DNA of 64,000 bases from Halocaridina rubra (GCA_037179515.1 JAXCGZ010017022.1:115001-179000), one strand, 5' to 3'; counted from the first letter of the stretch, positions 1-14,326 are shown. Notes: a model not told the origin generated them from the sequence alone. Translations and numbers: made by a program.

Positions 1-336
1 AATAAGACTCAAGGAAAAAACTGCCTAGACAACAAAAAAGAATTCACACAGGTCACTGTGTTACTTACCACATGGTGCCAGTGATGGAATTCCACTTGAA
101 GAGGTTAAAAATAAACACCACTTACACTTTTCACTCACATAGATTGCATTTTCAACTGTCTACCTGCAAAATATAAGAAAGTTTATTAAACTAGTAATAG
201 GTCACAATACATGACAGTGAAACATGGGAAAAATATAAAAAAGTATACTGAGAGCTATATTCAAAATGAATGACTACTTTGTAAAATATAATAGCTAAAC
301 AGTCTCCTAAAAATATGAATATCAAACAACTATTTT

Positions 337-495
337 GCCATTTTATGTGTTAATATTTATCCCCATTTGGAGGGGGTTAACACTGATAGGATGAAACTGG
401 GGGATTTAAGGTTGGTTGACCTTTTCAATGCCTTGCTCAAACACGGGTCTGTCACTTCCGAGTCGAGCGCTTTAACCAAAGTGCTACCAAGGCCC
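337..495 (-). mobile_element. SINE-B copy
   Basis: Read on the minus strand this is a degenerate tRNA-like head followed by the family body (block TTAAATCCCCCAG, then the CCCCATT-type tail). It matches about twenty other copies in the window. Diverged, so old. Confidence 0.6.
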
Positions 496-711
496 ACATA
501 ATCTAAAATTGGTTTTCAATAATATGACAAGAATTTTTGTGATTAAGAGGGCTAAATATCCAAAGGTGTGACGTATTACATTAATGCATCACTGGTCAAA
601 GATACACACACATCAAGAGGTAAAGACAACTATCTATCGTCAATGTAACCCAATAAAGTGATCTCTTTGAGCAGATCATCTAAATATATATGCATGCATA
701 CACAATACCCG

Positions 712-905
712 CATTACCCTTGCAAGGAGTTGATAGAGTCAAAGCACACACATTCACCAGAAGCCACTATACCTCGATCACTTCTCTTTGCTCAATGGGG
801 ATAAAAGGCTGCTAAAATTCTCCCCCCACCACAACTAATCTGCTTGGGTCAATAACAATGTAAGTGGGAGAGAAACTTCTGTCATGAGGGCCACCAGCTC
901 AGGTG
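712..905 (-). repeat. Dispersed repeat family D
   Basis: Reverse-oriented copy of an approximately 200-bp repeat. Hallmarks are the TGTGCTTTGACTC block, a 'ATCCCCAAGGAGCTAAG'-like block and a GGATGACCCAAGCAG-like block. It recurs more than a dozen times here. No terminal repeats or coding capacity were recognised. Confidence 0.55.
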
Positions 906-1194
906 GCACTAAGTAAAAGCTGAATTACAGAGAGTGAAAAAGGTACCAGAGGACTAAGATCTAATTGGAAATGTGATTAATGTAAAGACTCGAGGTTAAA
1001 ATATCTGTAGACCAAAGGAAACGAGAGAGGTAGCAAATCTATGCACAATGACTGGTTATTAGGTGAGAATGTTCTGTCATGGGTAATACTAGTTACTAAT
1101 GCAGTGTTATTTGGACACTGGAAAGTAAGCAAAAACTGCACCAAGACTGCCAGTATTTAATTACATTACAGCGACTAAAACATGACTGACTACA

Positions 1195-1345
1195 ATTCCC
1201 CCTTGTAAGAGAGTGGTTGAGTCAAAGCACACATTCGCTACAAGCTAATATACCTCAATCACTCCTCTTAGCTCTCTGGGGATAAGGGCCTGACACACTT
1301 TCCCCCACCACCCTGCTTGGGTCATCCTCAGGGTAAATGTGCAAG
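1195..1345 (-). repeat. Dispersed repeat family D, partial
   Basis: Second reverse copy within 500 bp of the first, with the same CAAAGCACACATTC and CTCTGGGGATAAGG blocks, truncated at its 5' side. The two copies may reflect a local duplication. Confidence 0.5.
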
Positions 1346-1711
1346 GATACCAATATTACATGCCATACTATACACTAAAATTTACTTTAACACACCCCAA
1401 AAGAATGATATACAAATACAAAGCATTAAAAAAAATATAAAACTACTAAAAGACAACATTCTCCATTAATCAACTCGTTTGTTAACTAAATCTGATCTAA
1501 CATAACCTAATGTAATAAACTTCATAAGATTTTTCTCTTACCCAAACCTAAAATAATTTATAATAAATGTAACGGGATTTTTTTTTTCAAAACTTTTACT
1601 ATTACTACTACTCATAATAATAATAATAGCAATAATTCTCCCTCCTCCTCCATGAATTATTATCATTATTAAACATTTATTGCATTAATAACAATAAAGG
1701 CACTTGTTCCA

Positions 1712-1769
1712 GTTTTACGTCACGGACTCCCTTTTCTACCAAGGGCTAGGACGGTTGCCTTCACGGTGA
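1712..1769 (-). mobile_element. SINE-A 3' fragment
   Basis: Only the last ~58 bp of the family is present: TTTTACGTCACGGACTCCC and the GCTAGGACGGTTGCC block, read in reverse. The tRNA-like head is absent, consistent with 5' truncation. Confidence 0.6.
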
Positions 1770-1869
1770 TTATTAATAACAATAAAAGCACTATTTAACA
1801 TATATTTCATATATCTGACCATTATCTGAAGACAGCGATGAAGTGAATACAAACTCAAATAAATGTTAC

Positions 1870-2360
1870 TCTAAATTCATAGGCCTAAAGTATTCGTAGC
1901 CAATATTTAATTTTATTGAATTATTTAATCATTAAAAGCCTAGGTATTTATAGGCATTTTTTTTATATCATTAGCATATTACAAAATCATAAGCCTATGT
2001 ATTCGTGGCATAATTCTAATTTCGCTAGACTATTCAAAATTCATAGGCCTATGTATTCTAAAGTTTAATTTAGTTGGTATGTTTCAATATCATAGGCCAA
2101 AGTATTCATAGCCTAGTCTTAAATGTTAGATTATTTCAAAATCATGTCTAATTATTCATAACCTAGTCTTAAATTTGCTAGAACATTTTAAAATCACAGG
2201 CCTAAGTATTAGAGACATTACTAGCTTTCTGGCATATTTCAATACCATAGACCTAAGTATTCACAGGTCAGTTTTTAATTTTATTGTATTTCAAAATCAG
2301 AGGCCTAGGTCCTTGAAGCCTATTTTTAATTTTGTTGGTTTATTTCAATATCTCTTATTG
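1870..2360. repeat. Old tandem repeat, ~50-57-bp unit
   Basis: The phrase 'CATAGGCCTAAGTATTC' with substitutions recurs at about 1879, 1990, 2042, 2091, 2196, 2247 and 2297, separated by AT-rich spacers. Units are much diverged. No gene is visible here. Confidence 0.6.
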
Positions 2361-2484
2361 GAAAATAACAACATTAGTCAAAATTTATAAATATCTTCTT
2401 TCTATAGGTAATAATATGTAACATTTATAAATATCTCCTGTATATAGCCATAATGTCGTACTACCAAAATTGGTAAAAAAAAAA

Positions 2485-2830
2485 AAAAAACTTTAAATCA
2501 TAGGTCTAAGTATTTGTACCCTGAGGTAGGTCAACTGTCCGATTAAAAGAAAAAAAAAACTTAAATAATAGGTCTAAATAATCGTGCCCAGGAGGAAAGC
2601 CAATTGCCCTTAAATATAATTAAAGAATAGGTCAAAGTATTCGTGCCCTGGAAATAGGCCAATTGCCCCATAGGCCACTTAATTCTAATGTAACTTAACA
2701 ATATGAGATAAATTGTTGAAACAATTTTGAATTATTTATTGATCAAAAACTGTATTTCGTTGTACTATTATCAAAGGGTATTGTCCACATGGAGTTAAGG
2801 CTACTATTCTCGGGGCAATTGGCTAAAGGG
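2485..2830. repeat. ~68-bp degenerate tandem repeat with an inverted GCCAATTGCCCC pair
   Basis: Three copies of an 'ATAGGTCTAAGTATTCGTGCCC' type unit (in pieces at about 2500, 2565 and 2630) are followed by GCCAATTGCCCC near 2659 and its inverse GGGGCAATTGGC near 2814. The inverted pair could be the termini of a small non-autonomous element. Confidence 0.4.
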
Positions 2831-2879
2831 CAATTACCCTAAGGGGCAATTGTCCTTGCCCTTCGTGGTCAAACCAATA

Positions 2880-3740
2880 ATCAATTGCGATTCGTTCAAA
2901 CGAATAAAAATTCAAAATATCTATATAAAAGACCTTAAATAATTCTACAATGAGCTGATAAATGCGTATATAAATATGCAAAACACTTATACCGAACTAC
3001 AAAACACTAATAATCACAGTCCTTACGCACATTTGACAAATTTAACGCAGGTGTTAATTTAACGGCAAAATAATTAACATTCTCGCACACGCGTCCGACC
3101 TCACACGCGTCACTAATATTACTAAATAAATTAATGGTTTTACAGAATAATTTATAATACATAAAACGGATTAAAAGTCATCCTATTGAATTTTTTCACC
3201 AAATTTATATAACGTATTAAAGAAAATAATATTTTTTATTGAAAAGTTTTGTTAATTTCCCCAATTAATATATATAAAAAAAGTTTGTGAGCGTGAAAAT
3301 GTGCCAATTGTTTCCATTTTTAAGAATCGAATTCTATATATTGCAATATTTCATAATTTATATAAAAAATATAGATAACGAAATTATATTTTTTATTGAA
3401 AAATTTACTAGTATTTTCCAAATAGATGAGAAAAATATTAATAGATTTTTGAAATCTTGGTCAATATGGCACCGCTGCTTCGGCACCGAAATTCATCATA
3501 ATACTAAGATAAGTCTTACGTAACGTTCACTTTATGACTTACTTGAAATTTTTTTTTATTAATTTATCAAAGTTATTGTGCATAAAATGTTTCCATTTAA
3601 GCAAGTAAATTAAATTTATCTCAGTTATTATCATTGAAAATAATTGCGTTAAAACAAATACTAAAAAAAATATTCTTTCATTGATATAATATTTCAATAC
3701 TCTTGATAAAATAATTTTACATATTTTTATTTATATTCTT
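2880..3740. other. AT-rich DNA, no feature seen
   Basis: Very AT-rich sequence. The open frames in it have low-complexity F/I/K/N composition and no splice-site context, so I do not call a gene. Confidence 0.5.
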
Positions 3741-3749
3741 CTTCTTCCA

Positions 3750-3960
3750 CTACAGCTTTTTCCGTTTATGCAGGGTCGCTATTTTTAGAAAGCTGTTTCC
3801 AACGATTCCTATTTTCGACGTCATCCATTGTAATGTCTTTTTGTTCCACCTTCTCTTTGGTCTCCCCCTCCCCCTCCATCCTGGCTCCTCTATCCCGAAC
3901 ACCCTTCTCCTCCCAACATACTCCTGATCCCTCCTCATCACGTGTCCGAACCAGTGAAGC
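3750..3960 (-). pseudogene. LINE open-reading-frame C-terminal fragment
   Basis: On the minus strand the frame reads RLHWFGHVMRRDQEYVGRR, then a GRGRPKRRW block. This pattern (WxGHVxRR followed by a basic RGRPxxRW block) is common at the C-terminal end of non-LTR retrotransposon reverse-transcriptase proteins. It is short, isolated and flanked by AT-rich DNA, so it is a dead fragment. Family assignment within LINEs cannot be made from this piece. Confidence 0.6.
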
Positions 3961-4107
3961 CTCTTTTCTTAGATTTTCTTTGACACTTCTATATTTTTAG
4001 TTGTTCCTCTTACTAAATCATTCCTAATCCTATCATTGCTTTTAATTCCAACCAAATTTATATTATGAAAGCAAAATAAAATTTTATATTGATTACAACA
4101 ACAATAA

Positions 4108-4109
4108 TG

Positions 4110-4180
<71 letters not shown>

Positions 4181-4181
4181 A
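4108..4181. repeat. (TAA)n / (AAG)n microsatellite
   Basis: About 14 TAA units pass directly into about 10 AAG units, a compound trinucleotide tract. Confidence 0.9.
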
Positions 4182-4644
4182 ATGATACTTATCAATCTTA
4201 TAAATGGGATATAAAAAGGAATTATAAATAATGTATATATAATTTTTTTCCCCATAAGATCAAGCAAAGTAGATCTAGGATTATGTACATACCAATTATA
4301 ATTGTTTACAAATTTTATCATAAAAATCAGGGTTACCAACCTTGACGAATCTGTGTCAATAGTCAGTGTGTCAGTAACTCAGAATTCTCATTTTAACGGT
4401 TGTATTAATGGTGATTTTGTGAATTAATGTAATTTTTAGTGTTTTAAATGAAGTCCTGAAAAAGTTAATCGCCTGAATTCTTCGTTAGCCAGAAACAACG
4501 GTGTGTATATATATGGTAAAAACTAGTATTTTTTTTTATTAATTCCGTTAGCGTTACTAGCACACGACTAGTCTCGTCTTTCATGAGTCTATATGGAGGA
4601 CATATTTAATTATTATCTTTGTGCATCCTTGCTCATTAACCCCG

Positions 4645-4806
4645 AGGGCAGCCCAAGCAGGATGATGGGAGGTATTGTGATAGGCCTTTAAATCAAGGAG
4701 TTTAGAGAAATGGTCTAGATATATTGGTATTTGGTGACTGTGTGCTTTGACTCGGCCTCCTCATTACAAGACAGATGGAGGTCACTGTATATGTATGTAT
4801 GTATGT
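4645..4806 (+). repeat. Dispersed repeat family D
   Basis: Plus-oriented copy with the GTGTGCTTTGACTCGGCC block, ending in the typical GTATATGTATGTATG tail. Confidence 0.5.
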
Positions 4807-5540
4807 TGATTCATGGGTTGTATTGATATAGATATATTAGTCATGGCCAGTAATAATGATCACAGACAAAAATTCACAGGTAAGGTTAGACTTTTAATGT
4901 GATGTTACTGTTTATACCTGTTGACTATTTCACCTTGATTCATATTTTGGTAGCCACAAGCCTTCACTAGTGCCAAGTGAGATATAATTTATTTCAGGTC
5001 AAGTTATTAATTTACATTTTTCTTTCCCGTCTTCCCCTCCAATGTACACTTGTAATCAGTGCCAAAAGGGAATTTTTGGATTTTTATTACTGGTTTTTCA
5101 AAGGGGCCATGTTACTGGACAGAGGTTTGGGCACTTAGTACTACAGTGAAAAATTAGATATAAAAACTTGTTTAGACCTAAGCAATTTTAGATGTTGGTA
5201 TATAAAATTTCTTGAGGTTTAACTATTTTTTTCATGTGCCTTTTTTGCTTAGAACTTCCATAATTGCTTGTAAAAGACAGGCTTCATGTGTTCATTGTTT
5301 TTATAAACACTAAATGTTGTATTTTTTGTATACTGTACATTAAGGTGTATCTTTGGTTGGGTAAAATGTTGCTATAATTGATTACTAGATTGGTATATTA
5401 TGTATCATGATAAGTATGAAAGTAAGGTACCTTGTTATAGAAAATTTAACCATGCAATTATAGATATTTTCTTTCAACTTAATGACTAAGTTGAATGGTT
5501 TATAAAATGACCTCTAAAGCATTCTACCAAGGTTGTTGTT
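4807..5540. other. Unique-looking AT-rich DNA, no feature seen
   Basis: No long frame, repeat unit or RNA-like fold was recognised. It might be intronic or intergenic. Confidence 0.4.
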
Positions 5541-5545
5541 TGCCA

Positions 5546-5702
5546 GTTTATGTGTCTCTGTAAATCCCCATTATGGGGGTAACACAGACAGATGGGAACT
5601 GGAAATGAAGGATGGATTCCCTTCTTAATGCTCCTCAGTGGGCTTAGTAGTGAGTCTATCACTTCATGAGTCAAGTGCTCTAAAAATTGCACCATCACCT
5701 TC
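5546..5702 (-). mobile_element. SINE-B copy
   Basis: Reverse copy running from the CCCCATTATGGGGGT tail to a degraded tRNA-like head. The head boxes are strongly mutated. Confidence 0.55.
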
Positions 5703-5849
5703 CCATGGTGCTGTACTTTCTGATCTTTTGTGCTGGCTTGTAGATTATTTTTTTTTGACAGTTTTTACCTTACTGGAGCTGAAGGCAGTGGATATACTCC
5801 CCAGAGACCCATACATTGGGTGGTTTATTCATTAGCCATTGCACAAGGA

Positions 5850-5985
5850 ATGCTATATCCCTCTCCTTATTCCCCAAGCAATTATGGGAAAGATTAAAGC
5901 TGTACAAGCCACCTTGAGGAGTTGAACCTTGGACTTTTCAAATGCGACCCAGTCGTTCTCCTTCTAAGCTACTGGGCTCCAGTTG
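5850..5985 (-). mobile_element. tRNA-like repeat, unassigned SINE
   Basis: The minus strand begins GGAGCCCAGTAGCTTAGAAG and has a GGTTCAACTCC B-box-like motif about 60 bases in, then a body with TTCCCATAATTGC. It resembles a tRNA-derived SINE but does not match families A-C closely. Confidence 0.4.
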
Positions 5986-6023
5986 CATTTTTCTAAAATA
6001 TACCTGATTTACTTCCATGAGAT

Positions 6024-6240
6024 AGGGTTAACCAGCTGAGGTTATTGGACCTCACAACAGAAGATTCTTGCCCAATTATACTGTGGATGACCTAAGCATG
6101 GTGGTTGGGGGGATTATAGCAGTCCATTATCCCAGCTTAGAGGGGTGATGGATGTGTTTTATCATCTGGTGATTGTGTGCTTTGACTCGACCACTCCTAT
6201 TTTTAGGGGGAATTGTGACCATTCTATATGATTGTATGGA
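6024..6240 (+). repeat. Dispersed repeat family D, near full length
   Basis: Contains the upstream block TAACCAGCTGAGG (consensus-like TAAACCAGCTGTGG), GTGGATGACC, and the downstream GTGCTTTGACTCGACC block, giving the widest extent of the family (~215 bp). Confidence 0.55.
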
Positions 6241-6807
6241 TTTTAAACCTTTGGCTACTCCCTGTGTTGATAATTATACCTTATTAAAATGTGACGATTC
6301 ACTTTTTTTATTCTTTTTTTATTTGACACCATATTCTATTAGATAGTAAGATTGCCAATGGTGAATAAAAAAAAAGGAGGCAGTAGGATTTCATCATACC
6401 CTTTGTAAATTCTCTTTGGCAAGAAAGAATTTAGGAAGAATGGGTATTTCTGCCCTCTATTTCCCTGTCCCTTTTAGTTGGCCCTTATGACACCAGGGAA
6501 TACAGTGTACGGTAATCTTCCTTCCTCCTCAAAATGAATTCTCTAAATATACTATACAGTAATTTTGAATATTTTGTATAAAAAAATGTAGTCCTATTTT
6601 AAACTAACTAATAAATTTTCAGGTGTGCAGTTGAGATAACATTAGAGAAGAGTACAATTAGTGCTGTCTATTAGCATATTTAGCTTCCATTGCACGGGAT
6701 TAATGGTAAGTTTGTCTGGAATTTTTAGGAATGACTGGAAAAAGATTGTATATAGGTAATATGTGCTAAAGGGACTTGTCACACCTGCAAGTACAGAAAC
6801 CTGGGAT

Positions 6808-7048
6808 GGGAGGGGTTGCTATGAGGTGAAGTGATGGGAGTAAACCAGCTGTGGCTGTTGGGCCTCATGGCAGACAATCATTGCATGTGGATGACCCATG
6901 CAGGGTGGTGAAGGGGAATTGTGGCATCCTGTTATCCCCAAGGAGCTAAGAAAAGTGATTGTGGTGTATTGGTTTTGAATGTGCGTACTTTGTCTCTACC
7001 ACCCCCCATACCATTGGAATCGCAGCCATTGTATATGTATTCATGTAT
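6808..7048 (+). repeat. Dispersed repeat family D, near full length
   Basis: One of the most complete copies: GGTGAAGTGATGGGAGTAAA, GGCCTCATGGCAG, ATCCCCAAGGAGCTAAG and the terminal CCATTGTATATGTAT are all present in order. Confidence 0.6.
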
Positions 7049-7863
7049 AGAAATTTTACATCTCTAACACCATCCTTGGAATTCATGCTCAGGAGTGTGC
7101 CGTAATACAGCTTACTGTGAGTTATTTTATGTTTTTGCTCTGTTCTCTATCACCCTGGCAATATTAGTCTGTCATGGATCCCTATGATTTAAGAAAACCT
7201 ATTCCCCATGCCAGAAGTTTGACAGATGTTGAATTGTAACTATCTCCAGACAGAAGTAACTCATGTGAATACGTCCAAAGCATCTTATTAACAAATTGCA
7301 TGGGAAATTGCTGTGCTGTAATATGTTAGGTCACCATACTGCCAAACCACTCTCATGGGCATGAAGTTCACTTAATTTGACCATATTAGTTCTGAGGTTA
7401 GGAAAAAACTGCCTCCTTGTAAACTCTCTGTATAATTTTATATTTCAAAGATACTGATCCACCACTGACACCATTTGTCTCATGATGTACTCACTAAACC
7501 TTCTGAGCTGATAAGTGCTTTCATTCCAGGAACATAACAGTCATCTTCTTCTTTGTCCCCAAGTTGATATAAAGAGATGAAAAGTTGTTGTTTTATTAGT
7601 TTAATATATATAAGGAGTTGTTGACTAACGACCTCGGAGTGTCCTGACTGACTGGCCATATAAACTGAACTGGTCATAAGTTTAACCATTATACAATACA
7701 TATACAATAATGACCATATAGGATTATACTATGTAATAGGAGCATGACTGAGTCACTCATTGTCAGTGTCTTTGCTGTATATAGTAAAATATGGTGGGAC
7801 CATGCTTTATTGTCTGCATTGGAAGAGCATCACCAGCATACTTATGTCCACAAGGCAGTTTTA

Positions 7864-9313
<1,450 letters not shown>

Positions 9314-9402
<89 letters not shown>
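9314..9402. repeat. (TA)n microsatellite
   Basis: Pure TA beginning at the right target site of the Tigger-like element. Together with the left tract it suggests one (TA)n array was split by the insertion. Confidence 0.95.
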
Positions 9403-9612
9403 ATGTAATTTTTCTTAGCATGCTTTTGTTAAAGGCAATGTCTCTTAACCCAGTATGACTCCTTAATTAGGTATTAAAAGACTACATTATTTTATGTTTA
9501 ATGGCTTGTCTGTTTGGCAATCTGTGACGAAATCTCAGTTTCCATTTTATGGGTTTTATTTACTAATAGGTTACTTATAGTTTGCTAATAGTTTACTCTC
9601 TTTCTTTTACAG

Positions 9613-9662
9613 GTACTGTGTCAAAGGAACTTAGAATTTACAAATGGAACCAAGAATCAAAG
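9613..9662 (+). CDS. Possible orphan internal exon
   Basis: A pyrimidine-rich stretch ending TTTCTTTTACAG precedes 50 bases, and GTAATG follows. With two bases completing a prior codon it reads TVSKELRIYKWNQESK and leaves in phase 0. The peptide looks like real protein (charged and aromatic, unlike the AT-rich surroundings). The ELRIYKWNQE core faintly recalls the N-terminal 'FxIYRWNPD' segment of the iron-sulphur subunit of succinate dehydrogenase, but 16 residues are too few to name it. No partner exon was found on the plus strand on either side, so it could be one exon of a gene with very long introns or a chance match. Confidence 0.3.
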
Positions 9663-9779
9663 GTAATGTTTAATATGTATTAGGATTTTATTCTCTCTCT
9701 TTCTCAGGAATATAAATCTTTCATTTTAGGTTAAGAAAAAGTGTACTACAGTCCTTTATAAAGCAATTTTTGGCATTAT

Positions 9780-11030
9780 TCTTCCACTGCACCTTGTCAT
9801 GTGTGAATTGACTCCACTCTTTCAGGTGACTAGAGGCTTCTCCATGGTGTTTGGTACATTGACCCACTATGTATTGATTCCACCCCCTTCAGGTCTGAGT
9901 ATAGACTTCTCCATCTAGCTCGGTGCTTTATCCCACTAAATACCCAAATATAGTACATAGTTTGTATTTTTTATGTAATAGTGTGATTTGCATTTGTTGG
10001 TAGAGTATATTTTGCAGTGATTTTTATGTTTCTTATATGCATTGTGATTTAATGTGTACATGTATTGTCTTTGTGTTTTTATGCTGTTTGTATAATGTTT
10101 TTATTATTATTATTATATGCACTGAGTTGTTTTATAATACTCTTAATTCTTGGTTCCAATTTGACTGGTTAGTTATGTTATTCAGAATTCATAGGAAAAG
10201 GTTGATGATTGTTGTACTAATTTACAATAATTTACTTCATATGAATTTTAAAAAGAACATGTAAGTTGATACAGTATCCACAAATTTTATCTTATTTCTC
10301 ATAAAATTAAGAGTAATTTTATCTTAGTAGAGTAGATTTGATAATTTGTAGTAAAATAATTTAGTTCCATAACTGTATCAATGTATCCATCTGTTTTTCT
10401 GTTGGTCTATATTTTTTTTCTTATTCCTTTTGCTATTTCCTCCCTGCACCTTATTTTTTTTTCCTTTCTTATTGCTTTTGGTAGATTTTTCTTGTGCATT
10501 TTTATTATCTCCTTACTTTGTATTTTTTATCCTATTTCATTAGCTATATTTTAAATTGTATAGAATAGTAAGTTTTAACTTCACTCAGCCTATCTTTTTA
10601 TTGATTGTCGTTCGCTTATTTCTGCCTTGTCCTTAAGCCAATGCTTTTTCTGAAATGTTTTCTTGGTTCTCGGGCCCAATGAGGGCAATTTCCTTTGATC
10701 TTCTTTGTGTCACACTCATAAAAAAAGGACCTATGCTTCATATGAATTCTGAATAGCTTAGCCAACCCTGGTTCCCAACGCTAAGGGCATTAAAGGTATG
10801 TGATTTTCAGTTTTTCTTATTGTTGACCTTCGCGTGTCTTCCAAGTCTAAATTTTGAGTCTGCAAACTCCCAACATAATACAAGATGAGGTTCATATGTA
10901 TTTTGCAGTGATCTGTGGTTAAAGATTTATAATATCTCAACCAAAACTACCTGAAGACTAACGTACCGTACCTTTATCAAACCTTATATTCATTTAGGTG
11001 GTAAATGAACATAGAGTTTGATAACTTCAA
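9780..11030. other. AT-rich DNA, no gene seen
   Basis: Contains two short diverged copies of a CTTCAGGT...GACTTCTCCAT segment (about 9820 and 9890) and a fragment at about 10665-10725 resembling the end of repeat family G. Nothing else is supported. Confidence 0.4.
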
Positions 11031-11265
11031 AAGTTGAAATAATTGAACTATAATAAATTCCAAAGTCTAAGTGATTGAAATAAAAAGTTGAAGTGAATGA
11101 ACTTTTGACAAAATCAAAAGCTGAAGTGATTGAACTATGATTAATGCAATAGCTGAAGTGATTGAACTATGATTAATTTAAAAGTTGAAGTGATTGACCT
11201 TTGATTAATGCAAACGCTGAAGTGATTGAACTATAATAAATTTAAAAATTGAAGTGATTGAATTA
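11030..11265. repeat. ~32-bp tandem repeat
   Basis: The unit GAAGTGATTGAACTATGATT plus TAATGCAAAAGCT occurs about seven times with small changes. No reading frame is maintained. Confidence 0.75.
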
Positions 11266-11873
11266 CAACAGAAATTCAGTACAAAGACAAGTGGAATTTT
11301 GCATAGATGTCATGTAACTGTAGCCATAATATGGTGGGAAAACCAAAGTTAAGGAAACTGTTGATGTCTTCACCCTAAAGGCAAGAACTTAGGAAGACTG
11401 CATTGACATGAATGAAACTGCATTGACACGAAGGAAGCAGCACTGATATGAAACAGCAACCATCAGATGAAGTCAACTACATATTACTTGGTAACTTTTT
11501 GGTATCAAACTTAATATTTTTATTTAGGCTTGACAGTTTTGTTTACTCATAAAAAACAATTATATTTATCAACACTACCATATCCCACTAAAACCATAAT
11601 ATTTATCATAATAATAATAATGATTATCATTATGTTATTAGTGTTTTTGGTTCAATATCCTCCTGGATATATTGTTGAGGTGAAATAGTCTCAGATAGCT
11701 CATTTCTTAAGATTGGTTTGAGTAATTCAGTGCTGAGTGTCTTCATCTAGTTTAGGAAAAAGATTCTATGAGTAAAGCACAATGCAGTGTGCCACCATTA
11801 CAAAATCTATTTCCAAGTTGCTGGATTATTTTTTCGTACTATTTTTTAAATGCAACCCAGAATATGAGCAAAA

Positions 11874-12560
<687 letters not shown>

Positions 12561-13368
12561 GGCTCAAATAGGTGGTTCTCACTTCCTGAGATGGTTGCTC
12601 TAACCACTGCAAAATTTTAGTGACATGACTATTATAGCTGTTATATTTATATAATTACAATACTGTATCTAATAGGTGTAGTAATTGCATGTCACCATAG
12701 ATTATTATAGAACTAAATCATATTGTGAATACATATCCGAAGCCACTATAATTATGTATTATTGCTTTAAGATTCATGAAATAGTTTTTATTTCTATCTA
12801 TCGGCATTTGTAACTCTTTAAATACATGAAATATCGTACACTGTTTATGTTTAAATTGACTGAATATTTTGTTGATTTTTTAATGCATTTATTTTTTATT
12901 TAAGCCACAAGCCTTTTCTACTGCATTAGTTTGAACATTTCAATGGTTACTAGACCATAAAAAAAATTCTTTAAAATGATAAATAATATTCTTAAAACTT
13001 GACAGATATACACTTTATGCAAATATACAAATATACAACTTTCACTGTACACATTACTTAACCTAACTCTTTAGAATATTATATCAAGAACAATGCAAAT
13101 ATATACAGTACACAGAAATATTAATTTTGTTATACAAAGATATAAACAATGCCAGAGAAATAAATGCCATGAATATTTTTTTTTTATAAATTTACATTGC
13201 ATGATGAGCTCTTCTTCTCTTCAGAGATATGGTATTAACTGATATACGTATTCATGGAATGCTATACATATCACACAAGTTATTTACAATAGGTAGTTTG
13301 TATTAGAATACATTGAGCATTAGGTTATACCTTAAGAAATTTTACTAGGTGAGCACCTCCAGCCCCCT

Positions 13369-14034
13369 TTATATACTTGTGATCAGTATGCCAATTTCGT
13401 TGTCAAATTTAGATGATTTCTCGCCAAAATTTTTCTGCATCCTTCGATTCTTGTTTTCAAAGAACACGCCCGAATCAACTGATAATTTCCTTGGAAGAAC
13501 ACTGACTTGCGGATCGTCGCGCTCGTCACGACACTGAAAGGAACTTTGTCTTAACTTGAGTTGGGTGCTGGTAGTTTCGAGCATGGGTTTGTATGAGAGT
13601 AATCTTACATTATCCTTTTTATTGTTCTGTTCCATTTTTTTACCATTCGAGGAAATGGACAATCGTTTACAAGTTATGCGATCGCTTATTGAGCTCTTAC
13701 TGGAGAAACAGTCACTTACGTTACTTATCTCTGTGTTATACTCACTACTTGCTGTCTTTGTCATCTTGGAGATTGTGGTCTCGTTAGGTACTTCCACGCG
13801 AAGTATTACACTATCGGAGGAGTTTACAGGAGTCTGCAGTTGCAAAAGAGAACCTCCGTGTACTTTGGGAATTTCACTGGGCGAGTGTAGTTCAGATGCT
13901 TCGAGGGATGATAGTTCAGATATGGACAGTGGTAGAGAATGCTGTGACCGTCTGCAATGAGAGAGGGAAAAATCACCAGCACCTGCCCTCTTCCATTGAC
14001 AAGTGTTTCCAGATGATTCTCTCCGGTATACTAC
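13369..14034 (-). CDS. Ser/Thr-rich 3' exon, possible alternative C-terminal tail of the receptor
   Basis: The minus strand is open from the stop at 13369 back to about 14133. Two acceptor-like sites lie inside. One is a textbook pyrimidine tract ending CTCTCATTGCAG just before 13951, the other CTACTCTTCAAAG just before 14034. The encoded tail is hydrophilic, rich in Ser, Thr, Lys and Glu, with phosphorylation-like RRSQHS and RKLSVDS segments. It ends in ITSI, which fits a class I PDZ ligand (S/T-x-hydrophobic). There is no membrane segment, as expected of a cytosolic GPCR tail. Entry at 14030 (acceptor GGTAG) would be in phase with a CAG|GTAATA donor in receptor exon 5. The 13951 site needs a different phase and hence an unseen exon. 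It could instead belong to another minus-strand gene. A minus-strand AATAAA lies near 12888. The plus-strand frame over the same bases is a shadow. Confidence 0.5.
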   Translation of the reverse strand, partial: VVYRRESSGNTCQWKRAGAGDFSLSHCRRSQHSLPLSISELSSLEASELHSPSEIPKVHGGSLLQLQTPVNSSDSVILRVEVPNETTISKMTKTASSEYNTEISNVSDCFSSKSSISDRITCKRLSISSNGKKMEQNNKKDNVRLLSYKPMLETTSTQLKLRQSSFQCRDERDDPQVSVLPRKLSVDSGVFFENKNRRMQKNFGEKSSKFDNEIGILITSI

Positions 14035-14189
14035 CTTTGAAGAGTAGAAAACGATTAAATAATTTAAAAAGAGATTTATATTTGGCTCAGAGTGAGTTGA
14101 AGTATTTACTACCTTAATAGATACAACTTAAAACGGGTTTATTATGGTCTGAGTTATTCATTACATGTCGATATCAGGGTAACAACCTG

Positions 14190-14326
14190 CCATTTTATGT
14201 ATCACAATTAATCCCCAATCGAATGGGGTCAAATACAATTTATCCAACACCCCACAGTGTCTTGAATGTGGCTTTGTCACTATTTAAGTCTGGCACTCTT
14301 ACCATTGTGCTAATATGGTCTCCAAT
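14190..14326 (-). mobile_element. SINE-B copy
   Basis: Reverse copy with CCCCAATCGAATGGGGTC tail and a mutated head. Confidence 0.55.

Noticed and set aside
13556..13960. 134-codon plus-strand frame opposite the Ser-rich tail exon
   Set aside because: It is the antisense shadow of the minus-strand exon, whose composition and splice context are better.
13952..13982. A phase-perfect 52-base exon (13983-14034) separated from 13951 by a GT...AG interval
   Set aside because: The implied intron is only 31 bases, too short for known spliceosomal introns. The frame runs open through it, so reading through or a different acceptor is preferred.
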